From NCBI RefSeq assembly GCF_002699205.1, contig NZ_PABT01000014.1, positions 124,001 through 188,000 on the forward strand: a stretch of DNA of 64,000 bases. Reading direction: 5' to 3'. Origin of the DNA: Allomuricauda sp. GTDB lineage: Bacteria; Bacteroidota; Bacteroidia; Flavobacteriales; Flavobacteriaceae. Below, piece after piece: positions 53,103 to 60,324 of this stretch. The first letter of the stretch is position 1, and every line of letters starts with the position of its first letter. Both the position numbers and the translations under genes were made by a program. The notes beneath the pieces were generated by a model. The model searched no databases and had not been told where the DNA came from. It saw nothing but the letters and a program-made list of their open reading frames with translations.

Positions 53103-54080
53103 ATGAAAAAAACACTCATCACCGGAGCAGCGGGATTTTTAGGATCACACCTTTGCGATAGATTTATAGCCGAAGGCCACCATGTGATCGGTATGGACAA
53201 CCTTATCACGGGCGACATCAAGAACATTGAACATTTGTTCCACTTAAAACGATTTGAGTTTTTCCACCACGATGTGACCAAATTTGTCCATGTTCCCGGA
53301 AAAATGGACTATATCCTCCACTTTGCCTCACCAGCAAGCCCGATCGATTATCTAAAAATACCTATCGAAACCCTTAAAGTGGGCTCTTTGGGAACACTTA
53401 ACCTGTTGGGTCTGGCCAGAGACCATGGTGCTCGTATCCTAGTAGCCTCTACATCGGAGGTATATGGAGATCCCTTGGTGCATCCGCAAAACGAAGACTA
53501 TTTTGGAAATGTGAGTCCAATAGGTCCCCGTGGGGTATATGATGAGGCCAAACGTTTCATGGAATCCATTACCATGGCCTACCACAGGCACCACGGACTG
53601 GATACCCGTATCGTTCGCATATTCAACACTTACGGCTCCAGAATGCGATTGAACGATGGCCGAGTGGTCCCTGCTTTTATGGGGCAAGCGTTAAGAGGTG
53701 AGGATTTGACAGTTTTCGGGGATGGTTCACAATCACGCTCCTTTACCTACATCGATGACCAGATAGAAGGAATCTACCGCTTGTTGATGAGTGATTATGT
53801 GGAGCCCATCAATATTGGTAATCCAGATGAGACCACTATTTTGGAGTTTGCCGAAGAAATCATCAAACTAACGGGCACCGACCAAAAAATCATTTTCAAA
53901 CCCTTGCCGCAGGACGACCCCATGCAGCGCCAGCCTGATATTTCCAGAGCCAAGGAAATTTTGGATTGGGAACCCAAAGTGCATCGTTCCGAAGGCCTCA
54001 AAAAAGTATATGAATACTTCAAATCACTGTCACATGATGAGTTGTGGGCAGCGCATAGAGATTTCTCGCCAAATAGCTAG
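53103..54080 (+). CDS. UDP-glucuronate decarboxylase (UDP-xylose synthase)
   Basis: A 325-residue SDR enzyme converting UDP-glucuronate to UDP-xylose. [18 protein letters not shown] (NAD motif), [51 protein letters not shown] (YxxxK), [20 protein letters not shown] and [12 protein letters not shown] are the UXS blocks. A UDP-glucose dehydrogenase that would supply its substrate is not in the window (the algD-type gene is GDP-mannose-specific by sequence). It is the last gene of the polysaccharide locus. Confidence 0.93.
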   Translation: MKKTLITGAAGFLGSHLCDRFIAEGHHVIGMDNLITGDIKNIEHLFHLKRFEFFHHDVTKFVHVPGKMDYILHFASPASPIDYLKIPIETLKVGSLGTLNLLGLARDHGARILVASTSEVYGDPLVHPQNEDYFGNVSPIGPRGVYDEAKRFMESITMAYHRHHGLDTRIVRIFNTYGSRMRLNDGRVVPAFMGQALRGEDLTVFGDGSQSRSFTYIDDQIEGIYRLLMSDYVEPINIGNPDETTILEFAEEIIKLTGTDQKIIFKPLPQDDPMQRQPDISRAKEILDWEPKVHRSEGLKKVYEYFKSLSHDELWAAHRDFSPNS

Positions 54081-54099
54081 ACAAGTTCCCATCAAAACG

Positions 54100-54107
54100 T
54101 ATTTTTG
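54100..54107 (+). promoter_or_regulatory. TAnnTTTG -7 box of purD
   Basis: TATTTTTG, exact consensus, 15 nt upstream of the purD ATG at 54123, separating purD from the upstream polysaccharide genes. Confidence 0.5.
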
Positions 54108-54122
54108 CCAAAACTTTGAATC

Positions 54123-55394
54123 ATGAACATTCTGGTACTGGGTTCTGGTGGACGCGAACATGCCATTTCCCTAAAAATTGCTCAAAGCCCCAAAACATCT
54201 AAATTATTTGTATCACCTGGAAATGCCGGCACATCTCAAATTGCAACTAACGTTGAGGTTGGTGTGAACGATTTTGAAGCTATCAAGGCATTGGTGCTGA
54301 AAGAAAACATCGCGTTGGTCGTGGTAGGGCCAGAGGACCCATTGGTAAACGGGGTCCACGATTTCTTTCTGAATGATGAAAAATTGAAATCTGTTCCTGT
54401 CATTGGACCAGAAAAAGCAGCAGCACAACTGGAGGGAAGCAAGGAGTTTGCCAAGGAGTTCATGATGCGACACCATATCCCAACAGCGGCCTACCAAAGT
54501 TTTACCCGGGAAACATTGGAAGAGGGATATGCCTTTTTGGAAACCCTAAGACCACCCTACGTGCTCAAGGCCGATGGTCTGGCAGCTGGAAAAGGCGTAT
54601 TGATCCTTCAGGATTTACAAGAAGCAAAGGATGAACTAAAATCGATGTTGCTCGATTCCAAGTTTGGTAATGCGAGTGCCACTGTGGTCATCGAGGAGTT
54701 CTTGGATGGGATAGAGCTGAGCTGTTTTGTGCTTACCGATGGTGCCAATTATAAAATTCTTCCAACGGCAAAAGATTACAAACGAATAGGGGAAGGGGAT
54801 ACGGGACTCAACACAGGCGGCATGGGGGCCATTTCGCCAGTTCCTTTTGCCGATTCCACGTTTATGGACAAGATAGAGCGCCAAATTGTAAAGCCGACCG
54901 TAGAGGGGCTTAAAAAGGATAATTTGCCCTATGTTGGATTCATCTTTGTCGGGTTGATAAAAGTTGGGGAAGAACCCAAAGTAATCGAGTACAACGTGCG
55001 AATGGGCGACCCCGAGACCGAAGTTGTCATGCCACGCCTCAAAACAGATCTTGTTGAAGTGCTGTTGGCCATGGCAAACGGAACCTTGGACCAAGTTGAC
55101 CTTCAAATAGACGAAAGGGCAGCAACAACCGTCATGGCGGTTTCAGGAGGTTATCCTGAAGCCTATGAAAAAGGCAAGGAAATTTCGGGAACGGAAAACA
55201 TTGAAGATTCCATTGTGTTCCATGCGGGAACCAAACTGTCCGATGGAAAAGTAGTGACCAATGGAGGACGTGTAATAGCAATTACTTCCTTTGGAAAAGA
55301 CTTTAAGGAAGCACTACAAAAATCTTATCAAAATATGGAAAAGCTCCATTTTGACGGAATGTACTACAGAAAGGATTTAGGATTCGATCTATAG
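54123..55394 (+). CDS. purD: Phosphoribosylamine-glycine ligase
   Basis: A 423-residue ATP-grasp enzyme, second step of de novo purine synthesis. MNILVLGSGGREHAISLKIAQ (1-21) is the N-terminal nucleotide-fold motif. GPEDPLVNGV, PYVLKADGLAAGKGVLI and GGMGAISPVPFAD follow, with EYNVRMGDPETEVVMPRLK, the PurD signature. The length is normal. Its stop overlaps the stop region of the convergent DUF6341 gene by 6 bp. Confidence 0.98.
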   Translation: MNILVLGSGGREHAISLKIAQSPKTSKLFVSPGNAGTSQIATNVEVGVNDFEAIKALVLKENIALVVVGPEDPLVNGVHDFFLNDEKLKSVPVIGPEKAAAQLEGSKEFAKEFMMRHHIPTAAYQSFTRETLEEGYAFLETLRPPYVLKADGLAAGKGVLILQDLQEAKDELKSMLLDSKFGNASATVVIEEFLDGIELSCFVLTDGANYKILPTAKDYKRIGEGDTGLNTGGMGAISPVPFADSTFMDKIERQIVKPTVEGLKKDNLPYVGFIFVGLIKVGEEPKVIEYNVRMGDPETEVVMPRLKTDLVEVLLAMANGTLDQVDLQIDERAATTVMAVSGGYPEAYEKGKEISGTENIEDSIVFHAGTKLSDGKVVTNGGRVIAITSFGKDFKEALQKSYQNMEKLHFDGMYYRKDLGFDL

Positions 55395-55610
55395 ATAAGA
55401 GTGGGAGGTACTGCTCTTGTCCTCTTCTCCTTTATCTTCGAATATCTTCAACTGGCCCATCCAATATACAAAGGCAATAAAGCCAATGATCATAAATATC
55501 CAGTTAATGGTGTTGGCTCCCCACCAACTATGCGTAAAGCGGAAAAAATCCAATGGTGCGAAAAGGTAGTTTACAAATAAGTCTTCTATACCGTAAAAAA
55601 ACTTGCTCAT
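55389..55610 (-). CDS. DUF6341 family small membrane protein
   Basis: A 73-residue protein. The N-terminus FFYGIEDLFVNYLFAPLDFF is the family hallmark, WWGANTINWIFMIIGFIAFVYWMGQL forms a single membrane segment, and the end EDKGEEDKSSTSHSYL is recognisable. I recall the name DUF6341 for such flavobacterial proteins; the function is unknown. It has a complete promoter on the minus strand (TTG, 19-bp spacer, TACTTTTG). It is convergent with purD and divergent from DUF6427, an arrangement I recognise from flavobacteria. Confidence 0.8.
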   Translation of the reverse strand: MSKFFYGIEDLFVNYLFAPLDFFRFTHSWWGANTINWIFMIIGFIAFVYWMGQLKIFEDKGEEDKSSTSHSYL

Positions 55611-55629
55611 GTTAGCTATATTTACTTTA

Positions 55630-55659
55630 CAAAAGTAGCAAAAGATAGGATGATTTCAA
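55630..55659 (-). promoter_or_regulatory. Promoter of the DUF6341 gene (TTG-N19-TACTTTTG)
   Basis: Minus strand: TTG at 55657-55659 and TACTTTTG at 55630-55637, separated by 19 bp, both matching the Bacteroidota sigma-factor consensus. The start codon at 55610 is 19 nt downstream. The -33 element lies inside the first codons of the divergent DUF6427 gene. It is the only promoter in this window where I see both boxes with proper spacing. Confidence 0.7.
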
Positions 55660-56579
55660 GCTTTTTCGGAAAAACAAAACCCATAAATTATATTGTTCTA
55701 GCAATCTTTTTGTTTCTTTTCTACTTCGCGAATGTTTTTTTTCAGCTGGGAGAACAAGGGATTAATGAGGTTATCCTATTGGAAATCTTGCAGTTCGTTG
55801 CATTATTGTTGTCGGTGTTCATCATTAATTTAATTGTAAGGACCCAAAAGGCTACGGAGTTTAATTCCTATGCCATGGTCTTTTTTGTGCTCCTAATTGT
55901 GGCATTTTCGGATGGGCTGATACTTGAAAACGTGATTTTCGCCAACTTTTTTCTGCTTTTGGCATTTTGGCGGATATTGTCCATAAAATCCATAAAAAAT
56001 GTAAAGCACAAAATTTTTGATGCCTCTCTATTGATTGCCATTGCCAGCCTGTTCTATGATTGGGCATTGGTGTTTATGTTCCTCGTTTTTTTCGTAATAG
56101 GGGTTTACGATGGCAAGACATTCAAAAACTGGTTGGTCCCTTTTTTGGGAATGACAACAATTTTTATATTGACATTCACCGTGCTCAAATTAAAAGGTTC
56201 TTTGGATTACTTTGAAAACCATTATCAGTTTTCGTTGGACTTGTTCACCAACAGACCGTTCTTTGATGTGCTCAATATAAAAACATGGATATACCTTGTT
56301 CTTACGATTATTGTTTCCATTTTGGTTTTTGTTCGACTTCGAAATGTAAGCGGGGGCAAATTGCTCTTGCTCAGGATTATTTTTCTTGTGTTCTCAATGG
56401 GAACTGGAATTGTTCTCTTTACCCAGCCGGATACCTCTCCTGTGTTGCTCACCTTTTTTCCCGCATCCATTTTTATGACCAATTATTTTGAAAGCATCAA
56501 AAAAAGAAAACTTCAAGAAGTGGTTTTGATACTTTCCCTTGTGGTTGCCTTGGTGCTTTTTGTCTTTCACCTGAAATAA
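55650..56579 (+). CDS. DUF6427 family polytopic membrane protein
   Basis: A 309-residue protein with about eight to nine hydrophobic segments across its length. MISSFFGKTKPINYIVLAIF at the N-terminus and FFPASIFMTNYFESIKKRKL near the end are typical of the family I recall as DUF6427 of Bacteroidota. The function is unknown. It is divergent from DUF6341, with only a 39-bp intergenic space that must contain overlapping control elements. Confidence 0.8.
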   Translation: MISSFFGKTKPINYIVLAIFLFLFYFANVFFQLGEQGINEVILLEILQFVALLLSVFIINLIVRTQKATEFNSYAMVFFVLLIVAFSDGLILENVIFANFFLLLAFWRILSIKSIKNVKHKIFDASLLIAIASLFYDWALVFMFLVFFVIGVYDGKTFKNWLVPFLGMTTIFILTFTVLKLKGSLDYFENHYQFSLDLFTNRPFFDVLNIKTWIYLVLTIIVSILVFVRLRNVSGGKLLLLRIIFLVFSMGTGIVLFTQPDTSPVLLTFFPASIFMTNYFESIKKRKLQEVVLILSLVVALVLFVFHLK

Positions 56580-56595
56580 GTAAACCATAAAGCAA

Positions 56596-56603
56596 TATCT
56601 TTG
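56596..56603 (+). promoter_or_regulatory. TAnnTTTG -7 box of the DUF4254/GT9 operon
   Basis: TATCTTTG, exact consensus, 18 nt upstream of the ATG at 56622. Confidence 0.5.
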
Positions 56604-56621
56604 AAAAAATTTATTTGAGCT

Positions 56622-57227
56622 ATGTTCAGCGATCTTGCATTTAAGATATTTCAGGAAAGTATTGATACCTATCACATCAAGGACGATGTGTACCAAGAAT
56701 TTTCAAATCCTTATCCAGAGGATAAAGTAGAACATTTACTCTATAGAAAAAACTGGATAGATACGGTCCAATGGCATTATGAGGACATTATCCGTGATCC
56801 GGACATTGATCCCGAGGCCGCATTGGACCTTAAACGTAAAATAGATGCCAGTAACCAGGACCGCACAGATTTGGTAGAATATATAGATAGCTATTTCCTC
56901 AAAAAATACCAATCGGTAGAAGTAAAGGAAAATGCAACCATCAATACCGAGAGCCCTGCTTGGGCCATTGACCGACTTTCCATTTTGGCGCTAAAGATCT
57001 ATCATATGCAAGAAGAGGTGAACCGTACCGACGCTTCTCCTGAGCATATCAAAAAATGTAGGGATAAGCTCGACGTGCTTTTGGAGCAAAAAAAGGATCT
57101 TTCCACAGCCATTGATCAACTATTGGCCGATATTGAGTCTGGAGATAAGTACATGAAAGTCTACAAACAGATGAAAATGTACAATGACGACGAACTAAAT
57201 CCGGTGCTTCGTGGACAAAAAGGGTAA
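56622..57227 (+). CDS. DUF4254 domain-containing protein
   Basis: A 201-residue soluble helical protein. YRKNWIDTVQWHYEDIIRDP (about 43-62) and ASNQDRTDLVEYIDSYF are recognisable blocks of DUF4254, as is SPAWAIDRLSILALKIYHM near 110. The family is found almost always beside glycosyltransferase genes in Bacteroidota. Here it overlaps the start of the GT9 gene by 17 bp. Biochemical role unknown; a function in lipid-linked sugar assembly is only suggested by context. Confidence 0.82.
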   Translation: MFSDLAFKIFQESIDTYHIKDDVYQEFSNPYPEDKVEHLLYRKNWIDTVQWHYEDIIRDPDIDPEAALDLKRKIDASNQDRTDLVEYIDSYFLKKYQSVEVKENATINTESPAWAIDRLSILALKIYHMQEEVNRTDASPEHIKKCRDKLDVLLEQKKDLSTAIDQLLADIESGDKYMKVYKQMKMYNDDELNPVLRGQKG

Positions 57228-58260
57228 ACACACCCATATTTTACTAATTAGGTTGTCGGCCATGGGCGATGTGGCCATGACCATACCTATTATTCGTGCA
57301 CTGACCCGACAATATCCAGCGCTACGACTTACCGTACTCACAAAAAAGCCGTTCAAGCCCATTTTTGATGGATTGGAGAACGTACAAGTAAAAGAAGCGG
57401 ATGTGAAAACGCGGCACAAGGGACTTATTGGACTTTGGCGTTTATATAGAGAACTCAAACCGCTAAAGTTCGATGCCGTAGCAGATTTGCACAATGTGTT
57501 ACGGAGCAGGGTTCTGAAAAAGTATTTTGCATTGGAGAACACCCCTTTTGCCCAAATTGATAAAGGACGGCAGGAGAAAAAAGCCCTTACCCGTTCCAAA
57601 AACAAGGTTTTCAGGCAATTAAAGAGCACTCATGAACGGTATGCTGATGTTTTTCAAAAGCTCGGTTTTCCGATTGATTTAAGCAATGCCACGCCTTTGG
57701 ATCGTGTACAACTTTCCGGGAAAGTACTTGGGCTGGTGCAACAGGACACCAAAAAATGGGTGGGAATTGCCCCTTTTGCGGCCCACGAAGGTAAAATGTA
57801 TCCGTTGGAGTCCACAGAAGAGGTTATTAAATCCCTTGATGACACCAAAAGGTATAAAATATTATTGTTCGGTGGTGGCGACAAAGAAGTTGAAGTGTTG
57901 GAACAACTGGCCGATACATACGAAAATGCCATGTGCTTGGCAGGTAAGTTGAACCTTTCAGAAGAATTGGAATTGATTTCCAATTTAGATGTGATGCTCT
58001 CCATGGATAGTGGCAATGCGCATTTGGCAACAAACTATGGTATCCCCGTGGTGACCCTTTGGGGTGTTACCCACCCTTATGCCGGTTTTTATCCATTTGG
58101 TCAACCAATGGAAAACGCACTTTTGGCCGACCGCGAAGCCTATCCATTAATCCCAACTTCGGTTTATGGCAACAAAGTGCCCGAGGGCTACGAAAATGCA
58201 ATGAAGACCATCAATCCAAGGGAGGTTTTGGATAGATTGTTGGGTATTTTGGAAGATTAG
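57211..58260 (+). CDS. Glycosyltransferase family 9 (heptosyltransferase type), GTG start
   Basis: A 349-residue GT-B enzyme. HILLIRLSAMGDVAMTIPIIR is the GT9 N-terminus, FDAVADLHNVLRSRVL follows, VGIAPFAAHEGKMYP begins the second domain and MLSMDSGNAHLATNYGIPVVTLWG is the nucleotide-sugar-binding block. The GTG at 57211 is the only start that includes the conserved N-terminal strand; it lies 17 bp inside the DUF4254 frame. It probably adds a heptose or related sugar to LPS core. No lpxC/waa genes are adjacent. Confidence 0.88.
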   Translation: MDKKGKHTHILLIRLSAMGDVAMTIPIIRALTRQYPALRLTVLTKKPFKPIFDGLENVQVKEADVKTRHKGLIGLWRLYRELKPLKFDAVADLHNVLRSRVLKKYFALENTPFAQIDKGRQEKKALTRSKNKVFRQLKSTHERYADVFQKLGFPIDLSNATPLDRVQLSGKVLGLVQQDTKKWVGIAPFAAHEGKMYPLESTEEVIKSLDDTKRYKILLFGGGDKEVEVLEQLADTYENAMCLAGKLNLSEELELISNLDVMLSMDSGNAHLATNYGIPVVTLWGVTHPYAGFYPFGQPMENALLADREAYPLIPTSVYGNKVPEGYENAMKTINPREVLDRLLGILED

Positions 58261-58284
58261 GCGACACTTTCTGGAAACGAATAT

Positions 58285-58318
58285 GTGTTAGCGATCATTA
58301 AAAACAACTCATCGCTAA
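58285..58318. repeat. Inverted-repeat boundary upstream of the DUF2306 gene
   Basis: GTGTTAGC (58285-58292) overlaps a perfect 8-bp inverted repeat TTAGCGAT (58288-58295)/ATCGCTAA (58311-58318) with a 15-base loop. The 8-mer recurs inverted (GCTAACAC) at 58886-58893, just after the DUF2306 gene, so the pair brackets a single-gene unit. Integron-like attC consensus is not met. Confidence 0.45.
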
Positions 58319-58393
58319 AATTAAACAATTCAGAAGCATAAAAAATTTAAATCAATCCAACAATATTAGATTTGGATTATAAGCTATCAATAA

Positions 58394-58879
58394 ATGGAAA
58401 ACTTGGTCGGAAATAATATTGGAGTAGTTCACTTGATTTCATCTTGTTTTGCTCTAATATTTGGGACTTATATTTTAATAGCGAAAAAAGGAACAAAACA
58501 ACACATCAAAATTGGATACCTCTATGTTATAGCAATGGGAATTTTGATATTAACTGCTTTTATGATTTATAGATTATTCAATGGTTGGGGAATATTTCAT
58601 TACACAACTCTGTTGAATTTAATTTCAATTATTCTAGGAATGGTTCCTATTTGGATTAAAAAGCCAGTATATAAATGGAAATATCTTCATTTTTCATTTA
58701 TGTATTGGTCTGTTATTGGACTTTATGCAGCATTTGCAGCTGAAATTTTAGTAAGAATACCAGAAACCCCTTTCTTTGGTATGATTGGAATAGCAACAGG
58801 AACCATAATGTTAATTGGAGGAATAATTTTTGGAATTAATAAAGCGAAGTGGGAAAAAATGTTTGGTATCGAAAAATAA
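58394..58879 (+). CDS. DUF2306-like membrane protein
   Basis: A 161-residue protein with about four to five membrane helices. VHLISSCFALIFGTYILIAKKGTKQHIKIGYLYV holds the K-G-(x)-H-x-x-x-G-Y pattern of DUF2306. LHFSFMYWSVIGLYAAFAAE near 100 carries the usual H and E. The function is unknown. The gene is more A/T rich than its surroundings and is bracketed by GTGTTAGC/GCTAACAC copies and followed by a transposase remnant. Horizontal acquisition is likely. Confidence 0.68.
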   Translation: MENLVGNNIGVVHLISSCFALIFGTYILIAKKGTKQHIKIGYLYVIAMGILILTAFMIYRLFNGWGIFHYTTLLNLISIILGMVPIWIKKPVYKWKYLHFSFMYWSVIGLYAAFAAEILVRIPETPFFGMIGIATGTIMLIGGIIFGINKAKWEKMFGIEK

Positions 58880-58885
58880 CGAAAT

Positions 58886-58893
58886 GCTAACAC
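58886..58893. repeat. GCTAACAC, inverted partner of 58285-58292
   Basis: An 8-bp sequence directly downstream of the DUF2306 stop, reading GCTAACAC followed by CGGTAAC. Together with the upstream copy it marks the edges of a 609-bp segment. Confidence 0.4.
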
Positions 58894-58965
58894 CGGTAAC
58901 AGTTGCACATCCTCCTTGAACGGCCGAAAAAGACCTTTTTTAGCCTTTTCAAGGGCTTTTTGTTT

Positions 58966-59223
58966 TTAGGATTGCTTTGCTACTTGATTTTTGGGTGGCC
59001 CCCAGAAGGCCAAGACAGTTTGTCTAGAGCTTTTTCTGCCATTTTCAATAGACAAAGTGCCCCCCGCCCCACTTTTGGAGCGTTTTTCAACGAATTTCAG
59101 ATACTTTTTAAGATTATATAGGCATACGGAGAGGTGCATTGCCTTATTCGCCTGTTCCAGCTCCAGGGTGTTTATCTTCCTCAGCCTTTTGCACTGTGTC
59201 AAGGTACCGAAAACACGCAACAA
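58966..59223 (-). pseudogene. Transposase C-terminal remnant (IS1182-like)
   Basis: An 85-codon frame on the minus strand. RLRKINTLELEQANKAMHLS followed by VCLYNLKKYLKFV resembles the C-terminus of DDE transposases of the IS1182/IS5-type group (NKAMHLxxxxYNLKKYLKF). The DDE residues and the N-terminal two thirds are absent; the frame simply opens at 59223 with no related sequence beyond. It is thus a deletion remnant, not a working element. The rest of the gap (58894-58965 and 59224-59315) holds nothing else I can identify. Confidence 0.7.
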
Positions 59224-59315
59224 ACTATATACAACAAGGGTTGCAATAATGTTGATAGATGATAATCTCTATATCAGTATTCTTAATGTGTCAGTTCCTT
59301 TTAGTCAGCGTAACG

Positions 59316-59633
59316 CTAACCTACTTTTTCACAGTCTTTTGCACCCCAATTGTCCAAGCTTCTTAAAACAAGCTCAAGAGACCTCCCCCTTTCGCTTAAT
59401 TTATATTCCACTTTAGGCGGAACCACAGGGAAGACCTTTCTGTAGATAAGCCCATCTTTTTCTAATTCCCTTACGGTTTGCGTGAACATTTTGTTTGAAA
59501 TACCCGGAATTTTCTTTTGTAACACCCCTGAACGCAAAGCGCCATCCAACAAATGAAATAAAATTAAAGGCTTCCATTTTGTCCCTATTAAACCCATGGT
59601 ATAATTTAAGGGACAATCAACTTTATGATTCAA
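59316..59633 (-). CDS. HxlR-family transcriptional regulator
   Basis: A 105-residue winged-helix protein. CPLNYTMGLIGTKWKPLILF (residues 7-26) is the family start with the conserved redox-active-type Cys at position 7, and MFTQTVRELEKDGLIYRKVF holds the recognition helix. PPKVEYKLSERGRSLELVL is the wing. Members with this Cys (YodB/HypR type) respond to quinones, aldehydes or oxidants. It is divergent from the glyoxalase-fold gene, with repeated operator-like sequences between them. Confidence 0.9.
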   Translation of the reverse strand: MNHKVDCPLNYTMGLIGTKWKPLILFHLLDGALRSGVLQKKIPGISNKMFTQTVRELEKDGLIYRKVFPVVPPKVEYKLSERGRSLELVLRSLDNWGAKDCEKVG

Positions 59634-59662
59634 AACAATTTATTTATATTATTGATAATCAG

Positions 59663-59701
59663 TATATTACTCTTTTAGGGAACTATATTACTTTTAGGTA
59701 A
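59663..59701. promoter_or_regulatory. Tandem operator-like repeats between hxlR-type and VOC genes
   Basis: TATATTACTCTTTTAGGG (59663-59680) and TATATTACTTTTAGGTA (59684-59700) repeat at a 21-bp step, i.e. two DNA turns. The second copy also contains an inverted TTAC/GTAA pair (59688-59691, 59698-59701). The TTAC...GTAA form recalls sites bound by HxlR-type regulators. Binding by the adjacent regulator is inferred. Confidence 0.5.
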
Positions 59702-59754
59702 GTTATTGCCCATTGAATAAATATAGGATATTATTGCAATCCAAATTGGAAAAC

Positions 59755-60267
59755 ATGACAACAATTAAAGATTACCCCAAATCCTTTTCACATATTGGGA
59801 TTACGGTTCCAGATATAAAAGAAGCAGTAAAATTCTATTCAGAAGTGATGGGTTGGTATATTATCATGAAGCCATCTAAAGTAAAAAAGGAAAAAGAGAC
59901 CGCCATTGGTAAAATGTGTATTGATGTTTTTGGCGATGAATGGACCGAATTTGAAATTGCCCATTTAGCAACTTCGGATGGCATTGGGGTTGAATTGTTT
60001 TGCTTTCCAAACGGAATAAAAGAAGCTCCAGAATTTAATCCTTTCAATACTGGACTCTTCCATTTTTGTGTACAGGATCCCAATATTGAAAAACTTGTGG
60101 AGAAAATTGTGTCATACGGTGGAAAGCAAAGAATGCCGATCAGGGAATACTATCCAGAAGAGAAACCGTTTAGGATGTGCTACGTTGAAGATCCTTTTGG
60201 AATTGTTTTTGAAATCTATACCCATAGTTATGAGTTAACATATTCCTCTGGGGCATATTCTGGATAG
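59755..60267 (+). CDS. VOC (glyoxalase-fold) protein
   Basis: 170 residues from the ATG at 59755. An in-frame TTG at 59713 is less likely because family homology begins right at SFSHIGITVPDIKEAVKFYS. The expected metal ligands are visible: H13 of SHIGI, the E of GVELFCFP, the H of LFHFCVQD and the E of FEIYTHS. VOC proteins include glyoxalases, extradiol dioxygenases and resistance proteins, and the substrate is not apparent. Divergent from the HxlR-type regulator that probably controls it. Confidence 0.85.
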   Translation: MTTIKDYPKSFSHIGITVPDIKEAVKFYSEVMGWYIIMKPSKVKKEKETAIGKMCIDVFGDEWTEFEIAHLATSDGIGVELFCFPNGIKEAPEFNPFNTGLFHFCVQDPNIEKLVEKIVSYGGKQRMPIREYYPEEKPFRMCYVEDPFGIVFEIYTHSYELTYSSGAYSG

Positions 60268-60324
60268 AATTTGGGCCTGTTGAGTTTTCTTTGCTGTTTT
60301 AGGGAACCAATCCGTACAAAGGGC

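Noticed and set aside
58285..58318. Integron attC site
   Set aside because: The hairpin does not show the conserved R'/R'' boxes of attC, and there is no integrase; kept only as an inverted-repeat observation.
59011..59026. AGACA/TGTCT inverted repeat near 59013 as an IS end
   Set aside because: It lies within the transposase remnant's frame, so it is coding sequence rather than a terminus.
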